Below, piece by piece: positions 55,784-64,000 of a DNA stretch of 64,000 nucleotides. Below the pieces are notes generated by a model. The model saw only the letters and a list, made by a program, of their open reading frames with translations. It had not been told where the DNA came from and searched no databases. Position 1 is the stretch's first letter, and every line of letters starts with the position of its first letter. The stretch comes from Alkalidesulfovibrio alkalitolerans DSM 16529 (lineage in GTDB: Bacteria; Desulfobacterota; Desulfovibrionia; Desulfovibrionales; Desulfovibrionaceae). The stretch covers positions 248,001 through 312,000 of the forward strand of contig NZ_ATHI01000026.1 in the NCBI RefSeq assembly GCF_000422245.1. The letters run 5' to 3'. Made by a program: the position numbers and the translations under genes.

Positions 55784-56389
55784 ATGAGCGGCAAACGCAT
55801 CGTCTTCATCCACGGCAGCCCGCGCTTGCAGGGCAACACCCGCGCCGCGGCCCGCGCGGCCATGGACGCGGCGCGCGCCTGCGGGGCCGAGGTGGCCGAG
55901 ATCGAGGCCGTGAAGCTCGACTTTCGCGCGCCGGGCTGCATCGGCTGCCACAAGTGCCAGGAGAGCCGGGAATACGCCTGCGCGCTGGGCGACGAACTCG
56001 GCCGGGCCGTGGCCGGACTGCCCGCCCACGACGTCATCGTGCTTTGCACGCCTGTTTTCTGGATGAGCTACACCGCGCAGCTCAAGATGTTCATCGACCG
56101 CATGTATTCGCTCTTCAAGTTCACGCCCGACGGGATCAGGACGCCGCTTGCGCGCAAGACCCTGGCGCTTTTGGCCGTTGCGGGCGGACCCATCGAGGAC
56201 AATCTCGACCTTGTCGAGCGCCAGTTGCGGGTTCCGGCCGACATGGTGGAGTGCTGTTTCGAATCCTGCCTGATCCCGTTCGCGCCGTGGGAGCCGGGGG
56301 CGCTCGCGGCCGACGCCGAGGCCATGGCCAGGGCGGCCGCGTTCGGCAGGCTGCTGGCCGGGTGTCCCGATGAACCGGGCGCGGCTTGA
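55784..56389 (+). CDS. Iron-sulfur flavoprotein / NADPH-dependent FMN reductase family
   Basis: 201 residues, flavodoxin-like. FMN loop GSPRLQGNTRAA (11-22) and TPVFWMSYTAQLKMFIDRM. Cysteines 52, 55, 58 and 66 form CX2CX2CX7C (GCIGCHKCQESREYAC), the compact motif that holds a 4Fe-4S cluster in archaeal iron-sulfur flavoprotein (Isf). Isf passes electrons between ferredoxin and O2/H2O2 or other acceptors in anaerobes. Start at ATG 55784 with AAGGA at the right distance; an ATG two codons earlier is too close to it. The gene follows serS by 25 bases. Confidence 0.88.
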   Translation: MSGKRIVFIHGSPRLQGNTRAAARAAMDAARACGAEVAEIEAVKLDFRAPGCIGCHKCQESREYACALGDELGRAVAGLPAHDVIVLCTPVFWMSYTAQLKMFIDRMYSLFKFTPDGIRTPLARKTLALLAVAGGPIEDNLDLVERQLRVPADMVECCFESCLIPFAPWEPGALAADAEAMARAAAFGRLLAGCPDEPGAA

Positions 56390-56430
56390 CAGGCGGGAGT
56401 ACGGCGGGTAGAAGGCTGTTCCTTTTCCAT

Positions 56431-56505
56431 GGGCCGTTAACTCAGCGGTAGAGTATCTGCCTTTTAAGCAGAGAGTCGTTGGTTCGATCCCAACACGGCC
56501 CACCA
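56431..56505 (+). tRNA. tRNA-Lys(TTT), CCA encoded
   Basis: Full cloverleaf: acceptor GGGCCGT / ACGGCCC, D arm ACTC...GAGT, anticodon stem TCTGC / GCAGA with loop CTTTTAA (anticodon TTT), five-base variable loop, T arm GTTGG TTCGATC CCAAC, then discriminator A and CCA. 75 bases with the CCA. Confidence 0.97.
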
Positions 56506-56521
56506 GAAAAGCCAGATGAAG

Positions 56522-56560
56522 CGGCTGCTTCGGGGAAATCCCGAGGCGGCCGTTTTTTTT
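56522..56560 (+). terminator. Rho-independent terminator of tRNA-Lys
   Basis: CGGCTGCTTCGGG pairs with CCCGAGGCGGCCG (13 bp, two G-U pairs), loop GAAAT, then eight T. It lies 16 bases after the tRNA. Confidence 0.85.
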
Positions 56561-56837
56561 GCGGTGCCGTTTTCGCGTGTCGGAGGTCCTGCGCCGTGCT
56601 TCGGGCGTGTATCCGCGCAAATTTTTCCCATCGGGTCTTCTCCATCCGGGGCGCTCTCGCCCTTGGCCGTCGCGACGGCAGGACGTTTGGCAGGGCGGAC
56701 TGGCGGCCCTTCTTCGGGGCGCGCGCGTTCCGCGACTTCGGTCGTCCGTATGTACCTCGGCGTTGGAACCTGCTATCCTCATTATAAAGGCCCGCTGCGG
56801 GCCGATTGCGACGCGAACGGGGAGCAGGGGGCCGGAG
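56561..56837 (+). other. Intergenic region upstream of the SLC13/RCK gene
   Basis: 277 bases with no gene. At 56772-56780 CTGCTATCC reads as an extended -10 (TGnTATCCT) with no -35 at 17 bases; ATTATAAAGG follows closely. The phrase CATTATAAAGG also occurs before the iron-sulfur flavoprotein gene (55766-55776). Nothing else stands out. Confidence 0.45.
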
Positions 56838-58781
56838 ATGACCCACGATCAGATGACGATCATCGCTATTCTCGTGGCTGCCATGGGTATGTTCATTTGG
56901 GGCCGCTGGCGGCACGACATGGTGGCGGGCGGCGCTCTTTTGGCGTGCGTCTTCGCGGGGATCGTGCCCGGGGCCGAGGCTTTCGAGGGGTTCGGGCATC
57001 CGGCCGTGATCACCGTGGTCTGCGTGCTCGTGCTCAGCCACGGCCTGCAGATCACCGGCGCGGTGGACGAATTGTCGCGGCGCGTCCTGCCGTCCTCCTC
57101 CGGGCAGACGGTGAGCATCGCCGCCTTGACGGGCCTTGCCGCCGTGCTCTCCGCGTTCATGAACAACGTCGGGGCCATGGCCCTGCTCATGCCCGTGGCC
57201 GTGAAGCTGGCGGCCAGGCAGGGGCTGACACCGGGCAAGGTGCTCATGCCGCTGGCCTTCGGTTCCATCCTCGGCGGCACCATGACCCTGATCGGCACTC
57301 CGCCCAACCTGATCGTCTCCGGGTTCCGGAACGAGTCAGGGCTTGGTGGCTTCGGTATGTTCGACTTCTCGCCCGTCGGAGCGTCCGTGACCCTGGCTGG
57401 ACTCGTCTTCATCTCCCTTATCGGCTGGCGGCTGGTTCCGGCGCGCGAACAGTCCGACACTGGCGATTTCGACACCGCCGCCTACACCACGGAAGTGCGC
57501 ATCACCGAGGACAGCAAGGCCGTGGGCAAAAGCCTGCGCGAAGTCGAGCGGATGCTGGACGAGACCGACGCCTTGGTCGTGGGGCTCGTGCGTGGCGGAT
57601 TTCGGCTTTCCGCGCCGTATCCAGGCCGCATACTGCGCGATGGAGACATCCTGGTCATCCAGTCCGAGCCTAAGTCTTTGTCTTCCATCCTTTCCGGACT
57701 GGGGCTGAAACTTGAGGAGAATGTTCCTCCGGAGCCGGAGGTGGCCGAAGCGAAAGACGAGGAGGAGGCGACGCAGTCCGACACGAAAGGGGATGAGGCG
57801 GAAAAAGCCGTGGGCGAGGGCGAGAGCCGGGTTTCTGGAAATACTTCTGCGGAGCGCGAACCGGAGGAAGGCGGCAAGGAAAAGAACGGCAATGGCAAGG
57901 ACAACGGTGAGAAAGCCAAGCACAGCGAGATACTCATCCAGGAAATGGTGGCCATGCCAGGGGGCATGATCATCGGACGTTCGGCCCGGGACATGGAGTT
58001 GCGCACCCGCTTCGGCATCAACCTGCTCGCCATCTCCCGCCAGGGTCACCGCTCCATCAGGCGGTTGCGTTCCACCCCCATCCAGGGCGGCGACGTGCTG
58101 CTCATGCAGGGTGCGCCGGAGGTCCTGTCCAGCTTCGCCTCGGAGTTTGGCTGCGTGCCGCTTGCCGCACGCGATGTCCATGTGCCGGGCAAGGGACAGG
58201 CCGTGCGGGCCACACTGGTCATGGCGGCGGCCATCGCGGCCGCCGCGCTCGGATTGGCGCCGGTGGCCATCGCTTTTGCGGCCGGTGTGCTGGCCCTGAT
58301 GGCCATGCGCATCGTTTCGCTGCGCTCGGTCTACCAGGCCGTGGACTGGCCGGTCATCGTGCTGCTCGGGGCCATGCTGCCGGTGGCCGGGGCCATGGCC
58401 TCCACGGGCGCGGCGGATCTCATCGCCCGCTTCCTGCTTGAAAACGTGGCCAAGGGGCAGGCCGTGTTCGGTCTGGCCGTGATCCTGGCCGCGACCATGC
58501 TCATGACCGACTTCATGAACAACGCGGCCACGGCGGCCGTGATGTGTCCCATCGCCCTGAGCACGGCGGCGCAGTTGAACGTGAACGCCGACTCCTTCCT
58601 GATGGCCGTGGCCATCGGGTCGTCCTGCGCCTTTCTCACGCCCATCGGGCACCAGAACAACACCTTGATCCTGGGGCCGGGCGGTTTTCGTTTCGGGGAC
58701 TACTGGCGCATGGGGCTGCCCACGGACATCCTGGTCATCGCCGTGGGCCTGCCCATGCTGCTTCTGGTCTGGCCGCTGTAG
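56838..58781 (+). CDS. SLC13-family transporter with two RCK_C (TrkA-C) domains
   Basis: 647 residues. Two hydrophobic halves (~5-200 and ~455-647) with the repeated motifs MNNVGAMALLMPV / GGTMTLIGTPPNL and MNNAATAAVMCPIA / GHQNNTLILG, typical of SLC13/CitMHS permeases with inverted repeats. Between them are RCK_C domains at ~216-290 and ~366-440, joined by a 70-residue acidic/charged low-complexity linker (~293-362; e.g. EAKDEEEATQSD). The RCK_C pair is usual in this bacterial branch and may gate transport by binding a ligand; the linker is not. Family members carry dicarboxylates, sulfate or other anions; in a sulfate reducer sulfate would be attractive, but it is not shown. Start at ATG 56838. 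Confidence 0.88.
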   Translation: MTHDQMTIIAILVAAMGMFIWGRWRHDMVAGGALLACVFAGIVPGAEAFEGFGHPAVITVVCVLVLSHGLQITGAVDELSRRVLPSSSGQTVSIAALTGLAAVLSAFMNNVGAMALLMPVAVKLAARQGLTPGKVLMPLAFGSILGGTMTLIGTPPNLIVSGFRNESGLGGFGMFDFSPVGASVTLAGLVFISLIGWRLVPAREQSDTGDFDTAAYTTEVRITEDSKAVGKSLREVERMLDETDALVVGLVRGGFRLSAPYPGRILRDGDILVIQSEPKSLSSILSGLGLKLEENVPPEPEVAEAKDEEEATQSDTKGDEAEKAVGEGESRVSGNTSAEREPEEGGKEKNGNGKDNGEKAKHSEILIQEMVAMPGGMIIGRSARDMELRTRFGINLLAISRQGHRSIRRLRSTPIQGGDVLLMQGAPEVLSSFASEFGCVPLAARDVHVPGKGQAVRATLVMAAAIAAAALGLAPVAIAFAAGVLALMAMRIVSLRSVYQAVDWPVIVLLGAMLPVAGAMASTGAADLIARFLLENVAKGQAVFGLAVILAATMLMTDFMNNAATAAVMCPIALSTAAQLNVNADSFLMAVAIGSSCAFLTPIGHQNNTLILGPGGFRFGDYWRMGLPTDILVIAVGLPMLLLVWPL

Positions 58782-58791
58782 GAGGCTGGAT

Positions 58792-59799
58792 TCAGGGCCG
58801 TTGCAGCCAGTCCAGGTAGTCGCGGTGGAGGCGGGCGGCTTCGGGCCCGGCCGTGGGCGACATGTACTCGGGCATGGAGAAGGCGAAGACGTCCTGCGAG
58901 ACCGAGAAGTCCATGGCCAGACGCGCGGTGAGGTCGTCGATGGAGATGGGACGGGCCGCGAAGGGACGATCGCTGAGCGGCGGGCCGTCGGTCTGCTCGA
59001 ATATCTCCACCACCGGCGCGAGCCTGACCCCGGAGTTTTGAAGGCCCTTGCCGAGCGCGCGCAGGTAGATCGCGGCGTCTTTGGGCCCAAGCTTGCCCGC
59101 GCCCACGCCGTCCTGGAAGAGGAGCAGGTCGAAGCCCGTGTCGCGCAAAAGGTCGCGCCAGAAGGCGGCCAGGGTCGCGGGATCGGCGAAGGCGTTGGAA
59201 AAGCCCGAGACGGCCAGGCCCTTGCCTGGCGCGAGGGGCGAGAGTTCGGCTCCGAGCAGGGAGAGGTGTTCGGCCAAAAGGGCGCGCTTTTCGCGTTCGG
59301 CAAAGGAGGCGTCGTCGATCTCCTGGGGGATGAACCAGCCAGCGAAGGCCGGATCGTGCGCCACGAGCGGCGCGAGTTCGCGCGCCGTTACGAGATGCCG
59401 CTCCCGAAGCCGGAAAAGCGAGAGGTTGAGTAGCACGGGCTCGCGCCTGATCATGCTCCACCAGTTGGGATCCTCGACCAGTCCGAGGCGGTAGGACATG
59501 CCGCGTCGTGCGCACTGGTCGGCCACGATCCGCACCAGGGGAAACACGGCCGGGCCGAGCGCCTTCGAGTCGTAGAAGGGCGTGTGCTCGTGCACGGTCC
59601 ACTGCACCACCACGCTCTTTACGCCCGCTTCGGCCAGGGCCGCGAAGAGCCGTTCCCAGTGTTCGGCGGGCAATGCGGCCTGGGCGCGCAGGGGTTGCAG
59701 GAAGGTGCCATGCAGGGCTGGCGTGTCGCGGGCCGCCGCAGGGAGAACGCAGGCGGCCAGGGCAAGGGCCAGGGCGAGGATGAGGGCGCTCTTTTTCAT
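58792..59799 (-). CDS. Secreted DUF4434 (TIM-barrel glycosidase-like) protein
   Basis: 335 residues. Signal peptide with either a lipobox (LAAC, Cys17) or a standard cut after PAAA near residue 23. The mature part reads as a DUF4434 barrel: LHGTFLQPLRAQ, AGVKSVVVQWTVHE, FAGWFIPQEIDD, VSGFSNAF, FDLLLFQDGVGAG, LAPVVEIFEQ. Conserved acids at strand ends suggest a glycosidase-type active site. The ATG overlaps the upstream nfrA-like stop (TGATG), so it is in one operon with it. It probably trims or holds the exported glycan; inference from context. Confidence 0.8.
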   Translation of the reverse strand: MKKSALILALALALAACVLPAAARDTPALHGTFLQPLRAQAALPAEHWERLFAALAEAGVKSVVVQWTVHEHTPFYDSKALGPAVFPLVRIVADQCARRGMSYRLGLVEDPNWWSMIRREPVLLNLSLFRLRERHLVTARELAPLVAHDPAFAGWFIPQEIDDASFAEREKRALLAEHLSLLGAELSPLAPGKGLAVSGFSNAFADPATLAAFWRDLLRDTGFDLLLFQDGVGAGKLGPKDAAIYLRALGKGLQNSGVRLAPVVEIFEQTDGPPLSDRPFAARPISIDDLTARLAMDFSVSQDVFAFSMPEYMSPTAGPEAARLHRDYLDWLQRP

Positions 59800-62700
59800 C
59801 AGTAGGTCAACACCGTGGTCACGAAGACCCCATCGGATTTTTTGGCCGAGCCGAGGCGGTTGTAGAGTTGGCCGATGCGATACTGGGCCGTGACTTCGAC
59901 GGACGAGCGCGGAGCCGAGTAGGCCGTCTCGTTGAACAGCCAGGAGAAAGTGAGGCCCGGCCCGGCCTCGTAAAGCGAGGACTTGTCGCGGTCGGGCGAC
60001 CAGACTCGTGCCGCTGCGAAGACGTGCGGCCGGAAGAAGAAGCGGTCGTCGTGGTTCAGGGTCAGTCCCTGGCGCGCCTCGCCGTAGAACATGGAGCGCG
60101 AGGGCTTGTCCGTATAGTGCGCTCCTTCCACGTAGAGCAGGGTGTAGTTGTACAGCGGCTCCTTCAGGCGCACGTCGGTCCCGTCCGCCACCGAGCCCAG
60201 GACCCTGAGCAGCCAGTTGTCCTCGGCGCGTCTGCCGATTTTGAAAAGCCGCTCTACGCCCAGGTGGACGTTGTACTCGCGCAGGGGCTTGTAACGCAGG
60301 CCGATGGCCCCCTGCATGGAGCGATCGTCCATGCTCAGCGAGTCCTTTTCCAGGTTCCAGACCACCCGGGCCAGGACCTGGAACAGGCGGTCGTCGCGCA
60401 GACCGATCACGGGCGGGATGAAGGCCGCCTCGATGCCGCTGTTGGAGCGCACCACCTCGGAGCCGCCGGTGCCCGCGCCGCCGCTCTCGCCGCTGTGAAA
60501 GGTCATGAAGGCCGTGGCCGTGAAGGTCTTTTCGAGTTTGGCCACTTCCTGGCGCAGACCGTATATGTCGCGCTCAAGCTCCAGCCGCTCCGCGTCGTCA
60601 CGTACCGGTTTCTTCGGGGCCGTGTCGATAGCCGTCTTGAAGCGCGTGAGCGCGGTCTCGTTCTCCCCGGCGCGGTACCAGGCGTAAGCCGCGTCCTGCC
60701 ACAGGTTCAGGTAGTCGGGTTCGAGCATGAGGGCCGAGTCGAAGGCCTGGGCCGCCTCGCGGAAATATCCGGCGCGATACAGCGCGTAGCCCATGTCGCT
60801 GTGGTTTCGAGGCGTCTCGCTCAGTTCGAGCGCGCGGCCGTAAGCCGCGATGGCTTCGTCGAGCCGGGGCCTGGGATGCTTCTCGTAGGCCCGCGCCAGG
60901 CGGTGGAAGAGTTCCGGATCGGCCTGCCGCGACACGGCTTCCTCAAGATAGCGCGCCTCGTCCTCGTGCATTTCCTTGGCCCCGGCCAGAGCCGCTTTCT
61001 CGGCCAGCACCAGCGGGGCAAGGTCTGGCCGCGCGGCAGGGGAGGCCGGATCGAGCGGGTCCAGCGGATCGATATGCCCGGCCGCGTCATCGATGCGCCC
61101 GGCCAAGCGCAAGGCCCGGCCGAGCCGGAAGGCGGTCTCGTCGTCGTATCCAAGGGCCAGGGCCTTGCCGTAGGCCTCGGCCGCCTGGTCGAACTGTAGT
61201 GCCGTGTCCAGGAAAAAGCCAAGCTCAGCCCAATAGAGCCGCTGTTCGTTGCGGGGCAGGGTTTCGATGCGCGGCCCTGCCAGAAGATAGTGGTGCACGG
61301 CCAGTCCCGGCCTGCCAAGTTCCGCCTGGGAACGCCCGAGGCCGAGCCGGGCGTCGAGCGAGTCTTCTTGTTCGAGGGCCCGCGAATAGGCAAGCACGGC
61401 CTCGTCGAAACGTCGCAGGTTGTACGTGATGAGGGCGATGCCGCGCCAGGCGTTCGGGTCGCCGCCATCGAGGACCACGCTGCGGCGAAGCGCTTGGAGG
61501 GCCTCCTCATCGCGCCCCAGCCTCGCCAGGGCCTGGCCGACGCGAAGCGAGGCCTGGGCCGCCATTTCGGGCGGAAGGTCGGGGAGCGCGAGGAGGCTTT
61601 CGCCCGTGGCGATCACGGCCACGTGGTCGTGGCGCTCGATGCGGGTTTCCATGAGGCCGAGCAACAGTCCGGGCCGGGCGCGCGGATCGAGGTCGGGCGC
61701 GCTCAAGGCCTCCACGAAGGCAGCTTCCGCGCTTGCCCAGTCACGCTCTCTGGCGCGCAGATGACCAAGGCTGGCCCAGGCCGACGAGATGCGGCCCGGC
61801 TCGCCGCCCTGGTCAAGGTATTCCTCGAAAAGATCGCGCGCCATGGCAGTCTCGCCCGCTTGTACGGCGGCGGTCGCGGCCATGAACAGGCGCGGCCGGG
61901 CGTCGTCGGGATGGATGCGCGCGGCCAGGATGAAATGTTTTGCCGCCTCGGCCTGCCTGCCTTGCTTCACGAGCAGATGCCCCATGTGCTCATGGGCCAG
62001 GGCGGCTTGCGCGGGGGAGAGACCGGGCCGGGAAAGGACGTTTTGCAGTTCGGCGAGCGCGCCGGGGATATCGCCCGTGCGTTCGAGGAGCAGCGCTTCG
62101 GCCAGCGGCGGAATGCCGTTCGCGCCCAAGGCGCGCGCGGCGCGAAGCTCGTCCAGGGCTTGCGCATGAAGGCCCTCGGCGGACAGCGCCTCGGAAACGG
62201 CCAGTCGCGCCTGCTGCTCTCTTTCGGGCGCCAGCCCAAGGCTAATGGCCGAGCGGAAGTGGTCGATGGCCGGGCCGCGCTGGTCCGCGAGGATGTGGAT
62301 GTAGCCCGCCTGCAGGTGCACGGACGCGTCGTCGGAGAGTGCCACGGCCCTGGCGATGGTCGCGGCCGCAGCAACGACGTCGCCGCCTTGCTGCTGGGAC
62401 AGGGCCGCGGCCAGAAGCGGTTCCGGCTTGCCGGTCTCGTCGGCCGCGCGCAGGTAGGCAGCCGCGGCCTGGGAGGAAAGCCCCGCTGCCGCAAGCGCAT
62501 TGCCCTGGGCCAGCAGAAGGCGGCCGCGCGTCTCGCCCGGCTCGGCCTGCTCGGCCAGTTCGGCATAGATGGACGCAGCCTCGCGGCCTTCGCGGTTCTT
62601 GACCAGCAAAACCGCCATTCGTTCCCGGTTTTCGGGAGTCGGTTCGACTTGGGTGAGGCGTCGGATGGCGTCAAGCGCCTTCACGTCCTGCCCGGCGACC

Positions 62701-63515
62701 ACGAAGAGGTCGCTCAACGCGCGCAGGGCGGAGAGATCGCCAGGGTCGGCGTTGAGCCTGGCCGTAAGGCGCGCCTCGGCCTCTGCGAACTGGCCACTTG
62801 CCTTGAGCAGGTCGTCCACCACCATTCGCGTCTCGGGCGAAGGGTCGAGACGTTCGAGGGCTTGGGCGCGTGTGAGCGCCAGTTCGGGACGGTGCATGGC
62901 GCGGTACAACTCGATCAACGAGCGCAGGGCCTCCTTGTCGGCAGGATCCTGTTCGACAAGGGCCAGGAGTCTGCGCTCCGATTCCTCGACCAAGCCTTGG
63001 GTCCTGCCGAGTTCGGCCGCCGAGAATAGAGCCAGCCTGCGCCCGTCGCGGTCCAGGCCGGGCGTGGACGCGGCCCGCTCGTATTCCCTTCTGGCCGCGT
63101 CCAGATCGCCGAGACGTTCGAGCGACATGGCCAGCAGCAGGCGTGCCTCGGCATGGTCGGGATTCGCGCCGAGCAGGCGACGGGCGTCCTCGGTTGCTGC
63201 CTCGTGGCGGTCGAGCGCGTTCAGAAGGCGAAGCCGCATCAGTCGGGCGTCCTGATCGTCGGGCACGAGGTCCAAGTAGGTATCGAGTTCCTTCACGGCC
63301 TCGGCCCGCCTGCCCTGCTCAACCATGCGTCCGGCCATGTCCAGGTGCGGATAGGCCTTGAAGTGCAGGTATTCGCGGCGCAAAAGGCCCGGCTCACGCT
63401 GCTCCTGCTCCGGTCCGGTCCGGGACTGGGCGAGGCAGTCCGAGGCGAAGGCCACGGCAAGAAGCGCGAAGAGGACAAGAACGGCGGGGTAAGGGAACGC
63501 GCGATTTTTCGTCAT
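59799..63515 (-). CDS. NfrA-like TPR outer-membrane protein (polysaccharide export channel)
   Basis: 1238 residues. Signal peptide (MTKNRAFPYPAVLVL..., cut after residue ~28), then about 25-30 TPR-like helices across residues ~50-1000 (e.g. AEAVKELDTYLDLVPDD, EAVLAYSRALEQED, PEKHPRPRLDEAIAAYGRAL split), then a C-terminal beta-barrel (~1030-1238) resembling the NfrA C-terminal domain and ending VFVTTVLTY with aromatic last residue. E. coli NfrA (990 aa) is the phage N4 receptor and outer-membrane exporter of the NGR glycan. Start at ATG 63515, which overlaps the upstream nfrB-like stop as ATGA. Confidence 0.85.
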   Translation of the reverse strand: MTKNRAFPYPAVLVLFALLAVAFASDCLAQSRTGPEQEQREPGLLRREYLHFKAYPHLDMAGRMVEQGRRAEAVKELDTYLDLVPDDQDARLMRLRLLNALDRHEAATEDARRLLGANPDHAEARLLLAMSLERLGDLDAARREYERAASTPGLDRDGRRLALFSAAELGRTQGLVEESERRLLALVEQDPADKEALRSLIELYRAMHRPELALTRAQALERLDPSPETRMVVDDLLKASGQFAEAEARLTARLNADPGDLSALRALSDLFVVAGQDVKALDAIRRLTQVEPTPENRERMAVLLVKNREGREAASIYAELAEQAEPGETRGRLLLAQGNALAAAGLSSQAAAAYLRAADETGKPEPLLAAALSQQQGGDVVAAAATIARAVALSDDASVHLQAGYIHILADQRGPAIDHFRSAISLGLAPEREQQARLAVSEALSAEGLHAQALDELRAARALGANGIPPLAEALLLERTGDIPGALAELQNVLSRPGLSPAQAALAHEHMGHLLVKQGRQAEAAKHFILAARIHPDDARPRLFMAATAAVQAGETAMARDLFEEYLDQGGEPGRISSAWASLGHLRARERDWASAEAAFVEALSAPDLDPRARPGLLLGLMETRIERHDHVAVIATGESLLALPDLPPEMAAQASLRVGQALARLGRDEEALQALRRSVVLDGGDPNAWRGIALITYNLRRFDEAVLAYSRALEQEDSLDARLGLGRSQAELGRPGLAVHHYLLAGPRIETLPRNEQRLYWAELGFFLDTALQFDQAAEAYGKALALGYDDETAFRLGRALRLAGRIDDAAGHIDPLDPLDPASPAARPDLAPLVLAEKAALAGAKEMHEDEARYLEEAVSRQADPELFHRLARAYEKHPRPRLDEAIAAYGRALELSETPRNHSDMGYALYRAGYFREAAQAFDSALMLEPDYLNLWQDAAYAWYRAGENETALTRFKTAIDTAPKKPVRDDAERLELERDIYGLRQEVAKLEKTFTATAFMTFHSGESGGAGTGGSEVVRSNSGIEAAFIPPVIGLRDDRLFQVLARVVWNLEKDSLSMDDRSMQGAIGLRYKPLREYNVHLGVERLFKIGRRAEDNWLLRVLGSVADGTDVRLKEPLYNYTLLYVEGAHYTDKPSRSMFYGEARQGLTLNHDDRFFFRPHVFAAARVWSPDRDKSSLYEAGPGLTFSWLFNETAYSAPRSSVEVTAQYRIGQLYNRLGSAKKSDGVFVTTVLTY

Positions 63516-64000
63516 GCGATTTCGCAGGGTTGGTCTTTCCTGAAGGCGAGCAGTTCCCGGACCTCCTCGGGGGTGAGCTCGCAGGCCGTGACGAGCGCTT
63601 GTCCGAGTTTCAACTGGCTTTCGCGTTGCGCTTTCAGGGCCTCGTCGAGCTGTTCCTGGCCGATGCGGCCGGTATGGACCAGGAATTCGCCGAAGCGGTG
63701 GCCGTTGGACTTGGCGAAATATTCGTCCTCGGCCGCAAGCAGATCCTGGTAGCCAAGGGCGCCCCTGGAGACCAGCACGTCGCCCAGGCGGGCATAGGCG
63801 CGGCGTTGCAGGCGCAGGGCCTCTGCAAGTTGATTCTCGGTGCAAAGATTCCTTTTCAGGGCTTCGCGGCCCGTCCAGGGGCATTGTGGCGGCACCTTGG
63901 CGTTGAGCCGTTCGTATCCCCGGCTGATGGCGAAGCTGAGGTCGCTTTTCGCGGCCAGGCACTGCGCCAGGGGACGGCTGATGGTCTCTTCTATCCCCTG
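63512..64000 (-). CDS. NfrB-like glycosyltransferase, C-terminal MshEN part (cut by window end)
   Basis: The frame is open to the window edge (about 162 residues seen). It contains three repeats of the MshEN type: RLGDVLVSRGALGYQDLLAAE, RFGEFLVHTGRIGQEQLDEAL split, and KLGQALVTACELTPEEV, matching RLGxxLxxxGxxxxxxLxxxL, a c-di-GMP-binding motif. In E. coli NfrB the same kind of domain follows a membrane glycosyltransferase. The visible upstream residues (ISRGYERLNAKVPPQCPW) fit the link between the two parts. Stop overlaps the nfrA-like start. Confidence 0.78.
   Translation of the reverse strand, partial: QGIEETISRPLAQCLAAKSDLSFAISRGYERLNAKVPPQCPWTGREALKRNLCTENQLAEALRLQRRAYARLGDVLVSRGALGYQDLLAAEDEYFAKSNGHRFGEFLVHTGRIGQEQLDEALKAQRESQLKLGQALVTACELTPEEVRELLAFRKDQPCEIA

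Overview
The window is a stretch of high-GC chromosome from a Gram-negative anaerobe, most likely a Desulfovibrionales-type deltaproteobacterium (Desulfobacterota). The grounds are gene content and remembered gene order, not a search. The block yceD-rpmF-plsX-fabH-fabG-acpP-fabF-glyA-comEB-ribD-ribE-ribBA-ribH-nusB-leuS-lptE-holA-radC follows the order I recall from Desulfovibrio. A 148-residue flavodoxin of the D. vulgaris type, an H-NOX chemoreceptor, an iron-sulfur flavoprotein and TrmFO fit the same picture. I see no phage, integrase, transposase or CRISPR array; the window is essentially core chromosome with some accessory loci.

Layout. 1-4974 (+): the 3' part of a trp operon (trpD'-C-F-B-A) with a PaaK-type CoA ligase at its end. 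4989-8430 (-): hybrid histidine kinase and class I aldolase FbaB. 8646-11631 (+): a stand-alone receiver protein and a large PEP-synthase-like protein that lacks the PEP-binding barrel. 11811-14530 (+): a Cys-rich lipoprotein, then DAHP synthase/chorismate mutase and AroB, the first steps of aromatic synthesis. 14681-18590 (-): nitroreductase, an H-NOX chemoreceptor, flavodoxin, ThiM. 18973-23180 (+): an mla lipid-transport operon (E-F-D-C-A) in which the ATPase carries a degenerate GGDEF-like tail. 23189-28265: pyrimidine salvage (pdp, cdd), trmFO, a small membrane protein, a rhomboid protease. 28258-34936 (-): GH57 glycosidase, AI-2E family permease, Lon, acylphosphatase. 35208-51579 (-): the long housekeeping operon described above. 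51768-56505: rpmB, a glycosyltransferase, a small membrane protein, serS, an iron-sulfur flavoprotein, tRNA-Lys. 56838-64000: an SLC13/RCK transporter and an NfrB/NfrA/DUF4434 exopolysaccharide-type locus cut by the window end.

Most distinctive features: (i) an MlaF ATPase fused to a catalytically dead GGDEF-like domain; (ii) a chemoreceptor with its H-NOX domain at the C terminus; (iii) five copies of a ~124-bp, nearly self-complementary intergenic repeat, one giving pdp its stop codon, one possibly giving cdd a -35 box, and one inside the rib operon; (iv) a perfect 34-bp AT-rich palindrome at 35058-35091; (v) an NfrB-like C terminus with MshEN-type repeats, a candidate cyclic-di-GMP input to polysaccharide export. 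All calls were made by reading the sequence; no database search was run.
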